Positions 1 to 9,800 of a DNA stretch of 43,833 nucleotides are shown piece by piece (positions within the stretch are counted from its first letter, which is position 1; the number at the start of each line of letters is the position of its first letter). The notes under the pieces were generated by a model that had not been told where the DNA came from, made no database searches, and saw only the letters and a program-made list of their open reading frames with translations. A program made the translations under genes and the position numbers. Source of the stretch: a virus. The stretch is from positions 1-43,833 of IMG/VR virus record IMGVR_UViG_3300003691_000018; one strand, 5' to 3'.

Positions 1-100
1 CCTCAAGTCTTTCCAATTCGGTAAATGCAGGTATTTTTCTTCTGTTAGTTCCCTCAATAACTAACTCTCCTGTTGTATCTACATAAATTTTTGTTGCCAT
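1..100 (-). CDS. N-terminal 33 codons of a gene cut by the window ends
   Basis: An ATG at 98-100 opens a frame that runs off the left edge. One base is left over at position 1, and it completes a GAT codon with the last two bases of the window. The frame then continues without a stop in the gene ending at 43391. The joined gene is 543 nt (180 aa). The first residues read MATKIYVDTTGELV. The leader just upstream is nearly the same as the leader of the gene at 16689-17180. No function is recognised. The gene is the last of the tail/fibre operon. Confidence 0.8.
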   Translation of the reverse strand, partial: MATKIYVDTTGELVIEGTNRRKIPAFTELERLE

Positions 101-130
101 TTTCTTGTGTTTTTAAATTATTTTTATTTA
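91..130 (-). repeat. Copy 1 of a 40-bp start-region repeat
   Basis: These 40 bp match 17171-17210 at 35 of 40 positions. Both copies cover the same feature: an A-rich leader, ACAAGAAA, and the ATGGC start of a small phage gene. Only the first ten bases are coding in this copy. The similarity suggests a duplicated translation-initiation segment, not a mobile element. Confidence 0.7.
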
Positions 131-531
131 TTCCATACAAAGCTACCAAATAATCGAACAACTCCGTACCGTATTTTTATATCCCAATTTCTAAAACTCC
201 ATTTCTGAGTTCCTTTCATAGCCTTTGCCCATTTTAGCATCTCTTTATCTGCGAACTTTCGGTCATTCAATTTTGTTACATACAAAAAATCGTGAATCAA
301 ATAAGCAATATCATCATCGCCACTCTCTCGAATAATATTCTGTACCACCTGTGGAACACTCGCTAAATTCCACTTAAACCCTTTCGGGATAAAGATTGTA
401 TTTCCTGTAGATAACTCAACCCTAACATCTTCTAATAAAAAATATACCCCTCGCTCCCCAATAACTTTACTGCGCTTTACAGGGTTGTTCTTAATCGATT
501 GCTCTCTTATATTTTTTAATGTGTATATCAT
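124..531 (-). CDS. DUF1353-family phage protein
   Basis: The 135-aa product shows the pattern I associate with DUF1353: IPKGFKWNLASVP at about residues 48-60, HDFLY at 80-84 and R..AD at 91-95. The family is common in tailed phages near late tail or lysis genes, and its biochemistry is not established. The conserved His and Asp would suit an enzyme. It starts 4 nt after the stop of the 265-aa gene and is followed by the gene split across the window ends. With no recognisable endolysin in the genome, a role in lysis is possible but only inferred. Confidence 0.75.
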   Translation of the reverse strand: MIYTLKNIREQSIKNNPVKRSKVIGERGVYFLLEDVRVELSTGNTIFIPKGFKWNLASVPQVVQNIIRESGDDDIAYLIHDFLYVTKLNDRKFADKEMLKWAKAMKGTQKWSFRNWDIKIRYGVVRLFGSFVWNK

Positions 532-535
532 ATTA

Positions 536-1333
536 TTACCAATTTTTTCTGCTTAATGCTGTTGAAAACGTATCTATTGCTGTGTGAAAATTTGCTATTT
601 CTGTAGCGGTTAAACCGTTGTGCATTGCATTAAAACAATACGTGCCCCTATCTGAAGCACGCCCAACTGCACGCCCAACATCTAAATTTCCATTTGTAAC
701 TGTTCCTGTATTCGTTATTGTTTTTATCAAAACACTATCTTTCCAAGCAGTATTAGATGTTCCTATTCTGTTAATAGTAACAACCCCTTTACCTAATAAA
801 CCATCTACAGGACTTGCACCACAAAAAGAGCCAGAAAAAACACGCCCACCCGCTAAAGTAGAGCGTGATAAAATACTAAACTCAAGTGCAGCTGTAGAAC
901 CCATAATATATTGGTTTTGGTCTACTTTAACATAAGAACAAGCGGTCATCCCACCATCAATACTCGTCATACCATCTGTACTTGGGTTAAATTGTGTGTG
1001 GCCGCCATCATTATTTATATCATTTGTAGTATAGCCATTAGCATCGTGTGTAACACCACCATACCACGTAAGTCTAAAAGCAGCATCAGTATCTTGAGGG
1101 TCTTTTAAATTATATTTATGAGCGTCAGCAGTTCCTCCTACATAGGGATAAATAGCAAACATTTTAGTCCAAATATTAGCATTTTTTAAATCGATAACTA
1201 ATTGATTAATCGCATTTCTTTGGGTTGGCTCTGTTATCCCCGCGTTTTCAACAAACAAACAAGCATCTGCATCTGATAATTCACAAATACCATCACTAAT
1301 AGGTTGCTTTAAAAATCCATAAGGTATAATCAT
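536..1333 (-). CDS. Putative tail fibre / virion surface protein
   Basis: The 265-aa product resembles phage appendage proteins that carry the pattern IYPYVGGTADAHKYNLKDP (about residues 61-79), followed by a Gly/Thr/Asn-rich body of the kind that forms a lectin-like beta fold. It begins directly after the stop of the 338-aa fibre gene, so the two are co-translated. Its place at the distal end of the virion operon suggests a receptor-binding or decoration role. The family assignment comes from memory of similar sequences, and the exact role is inferred. Confidence 0.6.
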   Translation of the reverse strand: MIIPYGFLKQPISDGICELSDADACLFVENAGITEPTQRNAINQLVIDLKNANIWTKMFAIYPYVGGTADAHKYNLKDPQDTDAAFRLTWYGGVTHDANGYTTNDINNDGGHTQFNPSTDGMTSIDGGMTACSYVKVDQNQYIMGSTAALEFSILSRSTLAGGRVFSGSFCGASPVDGLLGKGVVTINRIGTSNTAWKDSVLIKTITNTGTVTNGNLDVGRAVGRASDRGTYCFNAMHNGLTATEIANFHTAIDTFSTALSRKNW

Positions 1334-2350
1334 CTAACTAAAATTTAATGCCTCAACTCCATAATAATTTGTCCCATCGAAATAGAAAGTAATTATATCT
1401 GTTCCTGTCGTGGCTGTCGTTGTTAATGTTGGTGCTGTTCCCTCAATCCATTTTACCGATGCGGGAAAAGTTGCGGTTCTACTCCCTGTCCCATCTTGTG
1501 TTAATTTCAATATAAATGTACCCGCCTTTGATGGTGCTGTAAAAGTAAACACCTCATTAAAAGCCCCAAACTGAAAATTAAAGAAATTTCCTGTTTTCCA
1601 ATCAATCGTAGTCGCTCCATCTCCTGTTGCCGATTGTGGTGTCCCTCCTACTGAATGTCCATTTAAATCTAATTCCCCACCTAATTGTGGTGTTGTGTCC
1701 TCAACTATATTTGAAATCTCATTTGTTACCCCCGTCTTAGATGAGTTCGTTGCAATAGCGGTTCTCTCTGTATCTGTGAGGATTTTTGTAGTCGCCCCCT
1801 CAACCATATTATCCATATCAAAAGCATCGCCTCCCACAGTATTTGGGTCATAGGTAGCTTTCAGCATATCTCCTATACCATCCCCCGCAATAACCAATTC
1901 CATAATGCTAAATTCATCCGTTGCGGTTTTCTGAATACGATATAAAGCCTTGTCGAGATAAGCCAATCCTACAGGGATTTTCGCTGTTACTGCCGAATAA
2001 TCTATCGTGAATCCTGTACCATAAACAACCAACCAACAAACGCTCCCCAATTTCCAAGTTAAGGATGCGGGAATTGTTAATATTTTTGTGTTACCTGTTA
2101 ATACAATAGTCGTGCTTTCATGTGCTGTAGCCAAACTAAAACTATCCGATGCCTCAATGTGCTTATTTGAAAAGAATGTTGAAGCATCCATTTTATTAGC
2201 GACAAACCCACCTAAACCATCGCTGACCGAAACAGGGATTTGTTCTGTACCATCTACTGAAACTCTTACAGGCAAACTATTGATTGTTTTAAACGAATCT
2301 AATTGCAACTGCATTTTATCTACCTGTTCCTGTAATTTTAATATTGACAT
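1334..2350 (-). CDS. Tail fibre protein
   Basis: The 338-aa product has a short N-terminal coiled coil (LKLQEQVDKMQLQLDSF), then beta-rich repeats. Around residue 217 it has VEDTTPQLGGELDLNGH, a signature common in phage fibre and structural proteins. The C-terminal part is Thr/Gly-rich and probably forms a trimeric shaft or tip. It ends where the 265-aa surface protein begins. Upstream, a plus-strand gene separates it from the tail-tip genes, so it may rely on read-through transcription or an unseen promoter. Confidence 0.7.
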   Translation of the reverse strand: MSILKLQEQVDKMQLQLDSFKTINSLPVRVSVDGTEQIPVSVSDGLGGFVANKMDASTFFSNKHIEASDSFSLATAHESTTIVLTGNTKILTIPASLTWKLGSVCWLVVYGTGFTIDYSAVTAKIPVGLAYLDKALYRIQKTATDEFSIMELVIAGDGIGDMLKATYDPNTVGGDAFDMDNMVEGATTKILTDTERTAIATNSSKTGVTNEISNIVEDTTPQLGGELDLNGHSVGGTPQSATGDGATTIDWKTGNFFNFQFGAFNEVFTFTAPSKAGTFILKLTQDGTGSRTATFPASVKWIEGTAPTLTTTATTGTDIITFYFDGTNYYGVEALNFS

Positions 2351-2357
2351 TTTTATC

Positions 2358-2365
2358 TATATTTG
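2358..2365 (+). promoter_or_regulatory. Possible -7 element for a plus-strand gene
   Basis: TATATTTG fits the Bacteroidota -7 consensus TAnnTTTG exactly and ends 4 nt before the ATG at 2370. Initiation here would give a leaderless or nearly leaderless mRNA. No TTG is present at the usual 19-21 bp upstream, so the promoter is only half supported. Confidence 0.45.
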
Positions 2366-2369
2366 CATT

Positions 2370-2573
2370 ATGTTATACTTCTTTATTTTCTTACTTATAC
2401 TCATTCGATTTTTCTTTTTTTCTAAATCTAAAAGCGATTACAAAATCACTAAAAGAGATGTTGAAATTCAAAACGAATTACTCTCAAACATTAAAGAAAA
2501 CCACCTCAATAAAATTATTGAAAATGAGCTTTCAGGTTTAGGTGTTAAGTTACCACAGGATAAAAACCTGTAG
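2370..2573 (+). CDS. Small membrane protein on the opposite strand
   Basis: This is the only convincing plus-strand gene. It fills the gap between two minus-strand tail genes and overlaps the end of the 717-aa gene by 29 nt, tail to tail. The 67-aa product has a hydrophobic N-terminus (residues 1-17, MLYFFIFLLILIRFFFF), then a charged helical segment. That layout suits a single-span membrane protein with a soluble tail. It could be a moron, an immunity or exclusion protein, or a spanin-like lysis protein; the sequence does not decide. A longer frame opens upstream but lies inside the fibre gene, so the ATG at 2370 is preferred. Confidence 0.6.
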   Translation: MLYFFIFLLILIRFFFFSKSKSDYKITKRDVEIQNELLSNIKENHLNKIIENELSGLGVKLPQDKNL

Positions 2574-4698
2574 CAATCCCAATATCAGGTTCACTCGCTT
2601 GACTAACTGATAAAACACCCAATTCATTAGACATACCAATTACACCTAAACTTGCCGACACTGTTGATAGTTGCCCTACGTGGGTTATATCAGCGGGTTC
2701 AATAGCGGTACACAACATATTATCTATGATAACAAACTCACTATCATTTAAAGCATCCATTACCTGTCCCGCATATTCACTTGGCAAGGGCTTAAAATAT
2801 GTTTTATAAACTTTCATAGAATTATAATCAAGCTTTGTAATCAAATTATCCAATTTCTCAACTTGCATTTCTGAGTTTGAAACTCTTTTCATACCATTAA
2901 AATATGGTAGGTTTTTTAAATGGCTAATTCTTTCTTTCGTTACTGATTTAAATAATCCATTTGTTTCTGAATAAATTGTGTAATCAATTTCAGCATCACT
3001 ATTTTCATTTCCATAAGCCATTATATGATATTTCCCATTCGTCAATTCATCGTCTGTTATCTGCTCAACAAAATCACTTATGTAAGTTCCTGAATATGGG
3101 AAATCGGGAATCAACGCATTTTCATAAGGCGACTGTCTATAATCAATCTGAACAAAAAACAATCTGCGATTCACATAAGTTGCCCCATCGAACCAATCTT
3201 TTATATTAGACATCTTAATGTCGAAATGAAAAACCTCATAAGGCAACGCAACGTGTGTCGATTCTATTACGGTACTTGCTTCGGGGTTATTTACATCAAA
3301 TGAGGTTATCGCATAAGTAACGCCTCCATCCTCAATAATTTCAACGATTGTGCCCGCAATACCATTTATAACTATTTCTGTTCCTATTTGATAATAGGCG
3401 GGTAAATAATTATTAAAAACATGATTTCCTATTACGGTGTTCCCTGTTGCATCTGAATAAATATCGCCTGTATTAAAAGAAATCGCAATCCTATAAAATT
3501 CAGCATTCCAAGTCGTGATTCCCTCCAAATAAACTTTCCTCGAAATATTCGTTGTTTTCTGTACTACATCAATTTCTGAGAATTGCCACCCCGATTCGGC
3601 TCTACAATAATACACCCGCACCCTATGGTCATTATAACTACTTTTAAACTGTATTCTAAAAGTTTGGGATTCTGAATACACCTGAGCAAATCCCTCATAA
3701 TTTATTTTTTCAGGAAACTCAGGAGTTAAGAAATTAAAATTATTAGCATTTAAAACACCCTCAGGCACAACCCTATTTGCAAACCGAACGCTATTTTTTC
3801 CACTTATATAAAAATAATCAGGAATATAGAAAGAGGTCGCATCGGGGCTTTCATCTACTGATACTGAAAACTCCATTGAACGTACACAAAAATACTTATC
3901 CCTTACATAAGCGATATAATCCCCTGACGTTAGAGATGTAAATACATTTGAACTTTGATAATTTGGAGCCTCTTCGCTAACTGATAACTCTAATATTGCA
4001 TATTCATTCTCATCACTCCCTGTAAATGAATTATTATTTATTGTTGCTGTCCCCCCTATAGTGCTAACTATTACATCAACAGATTCCAACGTCAAAGCAT
4101 TTGGGGGGTATCGATAATGAGTAACAAAACTTTCCCCATCAATTAACATTATTATCCTAATTACCCATTCATTTCTATAGCCCTCAAATGAAAAAGAGGC
4201 ATCGTCAATATCTCCATTAAAAATTGTAACATCTCCTGTGCCCGGCACATATTGGTCTATTCTAATTGTGTTTATCAGGACATTAAAACTAAGGTCAACT
4301 TTTACCCTTGTACATTTATCTAAAGTGGATGCTGAATAGGTTTCTGTGGTTTCAATTATTACTTTCTGAGCATCCGTACTTATTACGGTTGTAATATTCG
4401 ATGTAAGGTTGTGTGTTACATCAACAAAACTATCAAAATGAGTATTATCAAAATGCTCTATTTCTATAGTATATCCTACTATTGTGACGGTATATTCTAA
4501 AGCCCTATTATAATCTAAAGCAAAAGCATCATACCATAATTGTATTTGGTTATCAGGTGCTATAACAGGCGAAACAGATACCTCTTTGCTTTTACTCCTT
4601 GTGAGTTTAAAAGTTTCTATTACTCCTGTACCTGTGATGTCTATAGATTCATCTATTACTCCTGTACCGCTAAATGTTAATATTATTTTAGATGCCAT
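2545..4698 (-). CDS. Tail-tip / baseplate structural protein
   Basis: The 717-aa product is beta-rich with no enzymatic motif I recognise. It sits two genes after the tape measure and overlaps the preceding tail gene by 11 nt (4688-4698). That is where siphoviruses encode tail-tip and receptor-binding proteins. A repeat-like, Thr/Ser/Ile-rich composition suggests several Ig-like or beta-sandwich domains. Role is assigned from position. Confidence 0.55.
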   Translation of the reverse strand: MASKIILTFSGTGVIDESIDITGTGVIETFKLTRSKSKEVSVSPVIAPDNQIQLWYDAFALDYNRALEYTVTIVGYTIEIEHFDNTHFDSFVDVTHNLTSNITTVISTDAQKVIIETTETYSASTLDKCTRVKVDLSFNVLINTIRIDQYVPGTGDVTIFNGDIDDASFSFEGYRNEWVIRIIMLIDGESFVTHYRYPPNALTLESVDVIVSTIGGTATINNNSFTGSDENEYAILELSVSEEAPNYQSSNVFTSLTSGDYIAYVRDKYFCVRSMEFSVSVDESPDATSFYIPDYFYISGKNSVRFANRVVPEGVLNANNFNFLTPEFPEKINYEGFAQVYSESQTFRIQFKSSYNDHRVRVYYCRAESGWQFSEIDVVQKTTNISRKVYLEGITTWNAEFYRIAISFNTGDIYSDATGNTVIGNHVFNNYLPAYYQIGTEIVINGIAGTIVEIIEDGGVTYAITSFDVNNPEASTVIESTHVALPYEVFHFDIKMSNIKDWFDGATYVNRRLFFVQIDYRQSPYENALIPDFPYSGTYISDFVEQITDDELTNGKYHIMAYGNENSDAEIDYTIYSETNGLFKSVTKERISHLKNLPYFNGMKRVSNSEMQVEKLDNLITKLDYNSMKVYKTYFKPLPSEYAGQVMDALNDSEFVIIDNMLCTAIEPADITHVGQLSTVSASLGVIGMSNELGVLSVSQASEPDIGIATGFYPVVT

Positions 4699-6847
4699 AT
4701 TTCTCTACTAATTCGGATTCAATTTTATCGTCTATTTTAAAACTATATACAAAACCGTATTCCATTATCCCTTTTTCATTTAAATAGGTTACTGTTTTAT
4801 AATAATTTGCTTTTCCATTTTCTATTGCATTTATCTTACTTACTAAACTATGATTTACAAAAGCCCCACCTGAAATTGTATTTGATGTAAATATCGCATT
4901 TTCAAAAACAGAAAGCAAAACATTGTCGTTTTCTTGTAATAAATCCCCCCCGATTATTTGCGTTTTTAAAGCTACATTTCCAATAGTAGAAAGATATAAT
5001 ACACTTTTTCCATCATAAGCATTAAACATATATTCTTGTTTAAAATTCTTTCCATGACGTAATATGCAATTCATCGGGGTAAGCCTATAATTATACGCAC
5101 TATTTATTGAATAAATCCCGCTTACTGTACTAAAATCTTCTTGCCACTCTCTTACTATATAAACCGAATTAACGAGGTTACAGTCCACTGCAAATAAGTC
5201 CTTGTCATATCTCGTGTCTGTATCAGGATATAAACTGTATTGTTTTCTATAACACAACTCTAATTCATTGGGGTCTGTCCTAAATTCATTTGTTGCCTCA
5301 TAGGTATTATCTTGCCCAACTACAGGTAGCCCAAATGTATTTACTGTATTCATCGCCTGTAATCCAAAAACATCCTCATTTTCTCCTGATTTTTCATTAC
5401 CTATTACAATTCTTGTATATATTTTATCTGTATTTATTGTTCTTGTTATGTCAGATAAAGTTCCTAATTCAATACTGATTTCATCATCAAAAAAATGTTC
5501 AATATCCTCAACCTCTATTGTAACAACCCCATTTTCGTTTTTAATCCCAAACGCTACAGGATTTAAAGTAAACAAAAACCTAAAAAGCATATCAAAAGAA
5601 ACCGTTCCCAAAACTGCTTTTTCCTCATCAAAATAAATGTGCCTTGCTGTTTCTCCTGAAAACAAAACTATATCATTCCAATTCTCTGTAATATGGTCGC
5701 TCTTAAAAACAACATCGGGTGCCATAATCTCAATTACTCTTTCAAAAGCATTATAAAGAGTAATACAATCAACAAACCTTTCATCACTATTTTCAGGCTC
5801 AAAAAACGAATCCTCAGTTATTACAATTTGATTTTTTATTGGGTCAATAAATTTTGTTTCTCCGTTAAGATTTTGAGGCACATTATAAACTAAAGCCAAA
5901 CATTCCCCATCGTCTAATTCAAATTCAATAGGCTCATTTCCTGTTGAATATTCTAATAATTGAATGCCTGTTCCCCCATCCCCATTTAAAACCTCTAATG
6001 TAAAAAGTTCTACAGGTGTAAAAGTTCCGTTTAATTCTTTAAATGATTTCTGTATCATTATATGGACAAATTGATTTGATGCTCCAACTGTTGACGGTGC
6101 AAACTGAAAATTAAAAGAAATATCAAACCCTAATTTAACTGTCTTAAGCCTATCATTATCTAAATAAAAAAACTGTTGAGCCTCAGGAAATGTTTTTGTA
6201 GTGTCGCCAGGATTATAACCAACAAAATATGTTTGGTCGGAATGTGGATAAGTATGCACAATTAATTCATCTGAACTCACAATTTTTGATAAAGGCAATG
6301 AGATATATGGAGTTAATGCGGGAATCCCATGATTTTCATCATAAGGCTCTCTTACATCCATTTCACTACGCAAAAATATCTCTCTATGCTTAAACAACAT
6401 CGTGTCGGGTACGAGTTCCGAAATAGCCTCATCATTTATTGATGTACTTCTATTTAACTCATATTTCTCATTCGCATTTGCCCTTAAGATATTATCAAAT
6501 GAATTATCTGTATAACTTACTGTGGCTGTAATTTTCTCAACGTGTAGTGTCGCTATATCTACATACCCTGTTGTAACAACCTCATAGGTGTTATATATCT
6601 TTTTCTCTACTTTGATTTGGCAATCAGCATCAACGCCCTTTGTGTTTCTTAAATCAATTAAAAACTGTCTTTCTGTTTTTACAAATTGTAAATTCTGAGT
6701 AATATTTAAAACGATTCCATCCGATGTTTTACTTCTTTCTATATCCTGAGTAACGACATCCCACCCGATAGGCGCATATTGGAATATATGCTCTGTATCA
6801 GGAGTGATAAAGGTAAACCTCATTGTCTGTGTTCCTGAATTACTCAT
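4688..6847 (-). CDS. Distal tail / tail-tip protein
   Basis: The 719-aa gene directly follows the tape measure, overlapping it by 4 nt. The N-terminus (MRFTFITPDTEHIFQYAPIG) looks like the start of a distal-tail-type protein with an annotated beta-rich body. In siphoviruses this slot holds the distal tail or tail-associated hub protein. No peptidase or lysozyme motif is visible. Assignment rests mainly on synteny. Confidence 0.55.
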   Translation of the reverse strand: MSNSGTQTMRFTFITPDTEHIFQYAPIGWDVVTQDIERSKTSDGIVLNITQNLQFVKTERQFLIDLRNTKGVDADCQIKVEKKIYNTYEVVTTGYVDIATLHVEKITATVSYTDNSFDNILRANANEKYELNRSTSINDEAISELVPDTMLFKHREIFLRSEMDVREPYDENHGIPALTPYISLPLSKIVSSDELIVHTYPHSDQTYFVGYNPGDTTKTFPEAQQFFYLDNDRLKTVKLGFDISFNFQFAPSTVGASNQFVHIMIQKSFKELNGTFTPVELFTLEVLNGDGGTGIQLLEYSTGNEPIEFELDDGECLALVYNVPQNLNGETKFIDPIKNQIVITEDSFFEPENSDERFVDCITLYNAFERVIEIMAPDVVFKSDHITENWNDIVLFSGETARHIYFDEEKAVLGTVSFDMLFRFLFTLNPVAFGIKNENGVVTIEVEDIEHFFDDEISIELGTLSDITRTINTDKIYTRIVIGNEKSGENEDVFGLQAMNTVNTFGLPVVGQDNTYEATNEFRTDPNELELCYRKQYSLYPDTDTRYDKDLFAVDCNLVNSVYIVREWQEDFSTVSGIYSINSAYNYRLTPMNCILRHGKNFKQEYMFNAYDGKSVLYLSTIGNVALKTQIIGGDLLQENDNVLLSVFENAIFTSNTISGGAFVNHSLVSKINAIENGKANYYKTVTYLNEKGIMEYGFVYSFKIDDKIESELVEKYGI

Positions 6848-9800
6848 ATTTTATTTGCTCGATTTAAAATATACATTTCCGTTGCGAATTTCTTATAATT
6901 AAAATTCTCTGCCTTATAAGGTTTTAATCCCTGATATCCTTTTGCTATCTGTTTTGAAATCTCATTACTAATATTAATATCAAATGATTTTCCCGCCTGT
7001 ACATCTGTCATTAATCCTTTTTCATTCTCTACAGATAAAGCCATCGCAGAACGCATAATTGCCTCTTTTGGGGTAAACGTTCCCGCTTGATGTACCTTAT
7101 CCCCCTTATCCATATCAATCACAGTATTTCTATTATTAAACATTTCTAAACGTCCTGATTTTCTCTCAACAATTTCTTTATAATTTACACCTACAGCATC
7201 ATTAATTAAAGCGAATCCCTCGTGCGTTCCTGATAAATGCCCCTCTTTAAATGCGGGCATTTTCTGAGATTTAATAACACCTATTTCAACTGCTGTTAAT
7301 CCTGTCATTATTGCCGCACCTACAATCCCCGCGGGCCACCCAAGTTCCGCAAATGTTCTTACTACTGCGGACGCTCCATTTACTAAAGCCATAACAACCG
7401 CCAAATCTTGGTCTTGCTTAAATTGTTTTTCTTTTAATTTCCTCTTTTTCTCATCAAATTGGGTTTCAATTAACAATCGCTGATTCTCTGTTAACTCCTC
7501 ACTATCTAAAATTTGGTTTCTCTGAGCCTCTAATTTATTTAATTCAGCACTATGTCTTTGCGCCTGTGCATTTGCCATAAATGATAAAGAGGCAACCAAC
7601 GCATTTTCAACAATATTTATAGCCTGTAATTGTTTCGCAAGTTTAAATTCCTCATCACTCTTAAAATCTTCTTTCTTTAAAGTTAAATAATCATTGAAAT
7701 TCCCTAAATCAATACCATAAAGACTTTTTAACCTATCGAAAGAACTTTGTATCATATCATACTCTCTGTCCTTTGCATTCTTAAGCATCCTTTCTTTTGT
7801 GAGTAAAAATTCCTCATAATCTGCCAATTCCTCATCCCCATCAATATCAACAAAACCAAATTCAAAATCAAAAGGAGTTGCATTTATAACATCATTGATA
7901 TCTATGTCTTTTAACTCATCTCCTAATTCTAAAAACCTCTCATAAGAACCATTTAAAGTGTCTATTCTATGCTGAACAGCAGAAATTGCTCTTTCAAATA
8001 TTTGGAATGATTCCTTTGTGTTTGCGGTTTCATTTTGTAATTTTTTTAATTTCGTAATCTGAGCCTGTAATGCTTTTACCGTTCCCTGAATTACAGCATC
8101 AGCATCCTCTTTTTTAACCTCTTTTTGTTCCGTTATTAAAGATTTTATTTTATCAGTCAATTCATCATATAATTTTGCTGATTCATTCAATCCCACATTT
8201 AATTTTGCCCACTTAGGCGAACCCTTTTCATATTCTTGCATTTGGTTTGCAAATTGAATCGTGGTTTGTTTTACAGCCTCTCTTTCATTTTCTAATAAAG
8301 CGATTGTTTCATTAATAGCATTTTTTCTAATCTCCTGTATCTTTTCCTCATCCTTAGTTTCTGCTATTTGTGCCTTTGCCTTTTCTTTAATTTTATCAAT
8401 CTCGTCCTGTATTCTTTTATTTGAAATTTCCCTACGTTTTTCAGCACTCTCTTTCCCCTCCTCGATTGCTTTATTTAAATTCCTCTGAGCCTTTGCCGCC
8501 GAATTTGCCCCCTCGCCAAAAGCGACAAATAAAGCTACCGCAGAAACCAATAAACCGATTAATGCACCTATAGGATTTGATTTTGAAGCGACATTAAAAA
8601 GCCTCATTGCCTTTGTTGCTTTTCCTAATCCCCCCGCAAGAGCAATTTTCGCTAACCTCAATCCTGTAACCAATCCGATATAAGCCCTCGTACCTACAGA
8701 AATAGCGATTAATGTTCCTTTATAGATTAACCAAGCCTTAATTGCTTTTTTTACAAAATCAATTACTTTTTCTAAATTTTGGGCAAGTGATTGAAATCCT
8801 TTTTTTAATTTATCCCCTATTCCATTAGCTTCATTTTCTCTTAATATAACACCTTGCCAAGCAGAATTTAAAAGAGCCAAAGCCCCTGAAAGTGTATCAA
8901 GCTCTTTCTCTGCCATTTCCTTTGCTGTCCCCCTTGCATTTTGCAAAGCAACATCTAATTCATCAATCCTTTCAGTATTGTCTGCTATTACTAAAGCAGA
9001 TACTGCCGCCCTTTTACCAAATATCTTATTAGCTGTAGTTAATTTATCTGTGCTTTTTCTAATTTTTTCGAGAGCCTTTTCATAATCAATACCTCTCTTT
9101 GCACTTTCAATAAAAATGTTTCTTAAGGATGTCGCCCCTGTAGATGTTTCGATTCCCGCATCTGACAATTTCCCCAACGTAGCCACAACTTTCGTGAATG
9201 GTACATTTAAAGCATTTGCCGCCCCCAATACAATCGGCAATCCTGTTGATAATTTCTCAAAAGTCAATGCACTTTTTGCGGTTGCTAAAGACATTACGTC
9301 CATTATTTCAGGTGCATCTATTGCTGAAAATTCCGCCATCGAATTAACAACTGCCCCCGTCAATTCTGCTGTTTCTGCTAACTGAGAGTTCATCGCAATA
9401 GAACCCTCTATAGTTGATTCTGTTAAGGCTATAATCTGCTCCTGTGAGAACCCTAAACGAGCATAAGCAATTTGTAACCCCACAACCTCATTTGCTGTCT
9501 TAACCGTAATCGCCCCCAATCTTTCAGAATCGGTTTTAAGGTCTTTAATTTCCTCTTGTGTTTTCTGTAATATTCCTGAAAGAGTTGCATTCGCTTTTCC
9601 ATAATCGATTATTGTACGAATACCATTTCTCATTAACTGAGCAAATATCATCGCCCCTCCCATTAATCCAAACGCACCCGCTAAACTTCTCAACGTGCCA
9701 CCTAAACCACCTAATGCACTTCTGTAATTTCCGACATTTCTCTGTGATTGACCTACAGCCCTGTCAACCCTTTTTAACGAAGCATCTAACTTTCTTGTCT

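Noticed and set aside
618-1108. Plus-strand frames across the fibre genes
   Set aside because: They mirror strongly coding minus-strand genes, have no leader or promoter, and show unnatural composition.
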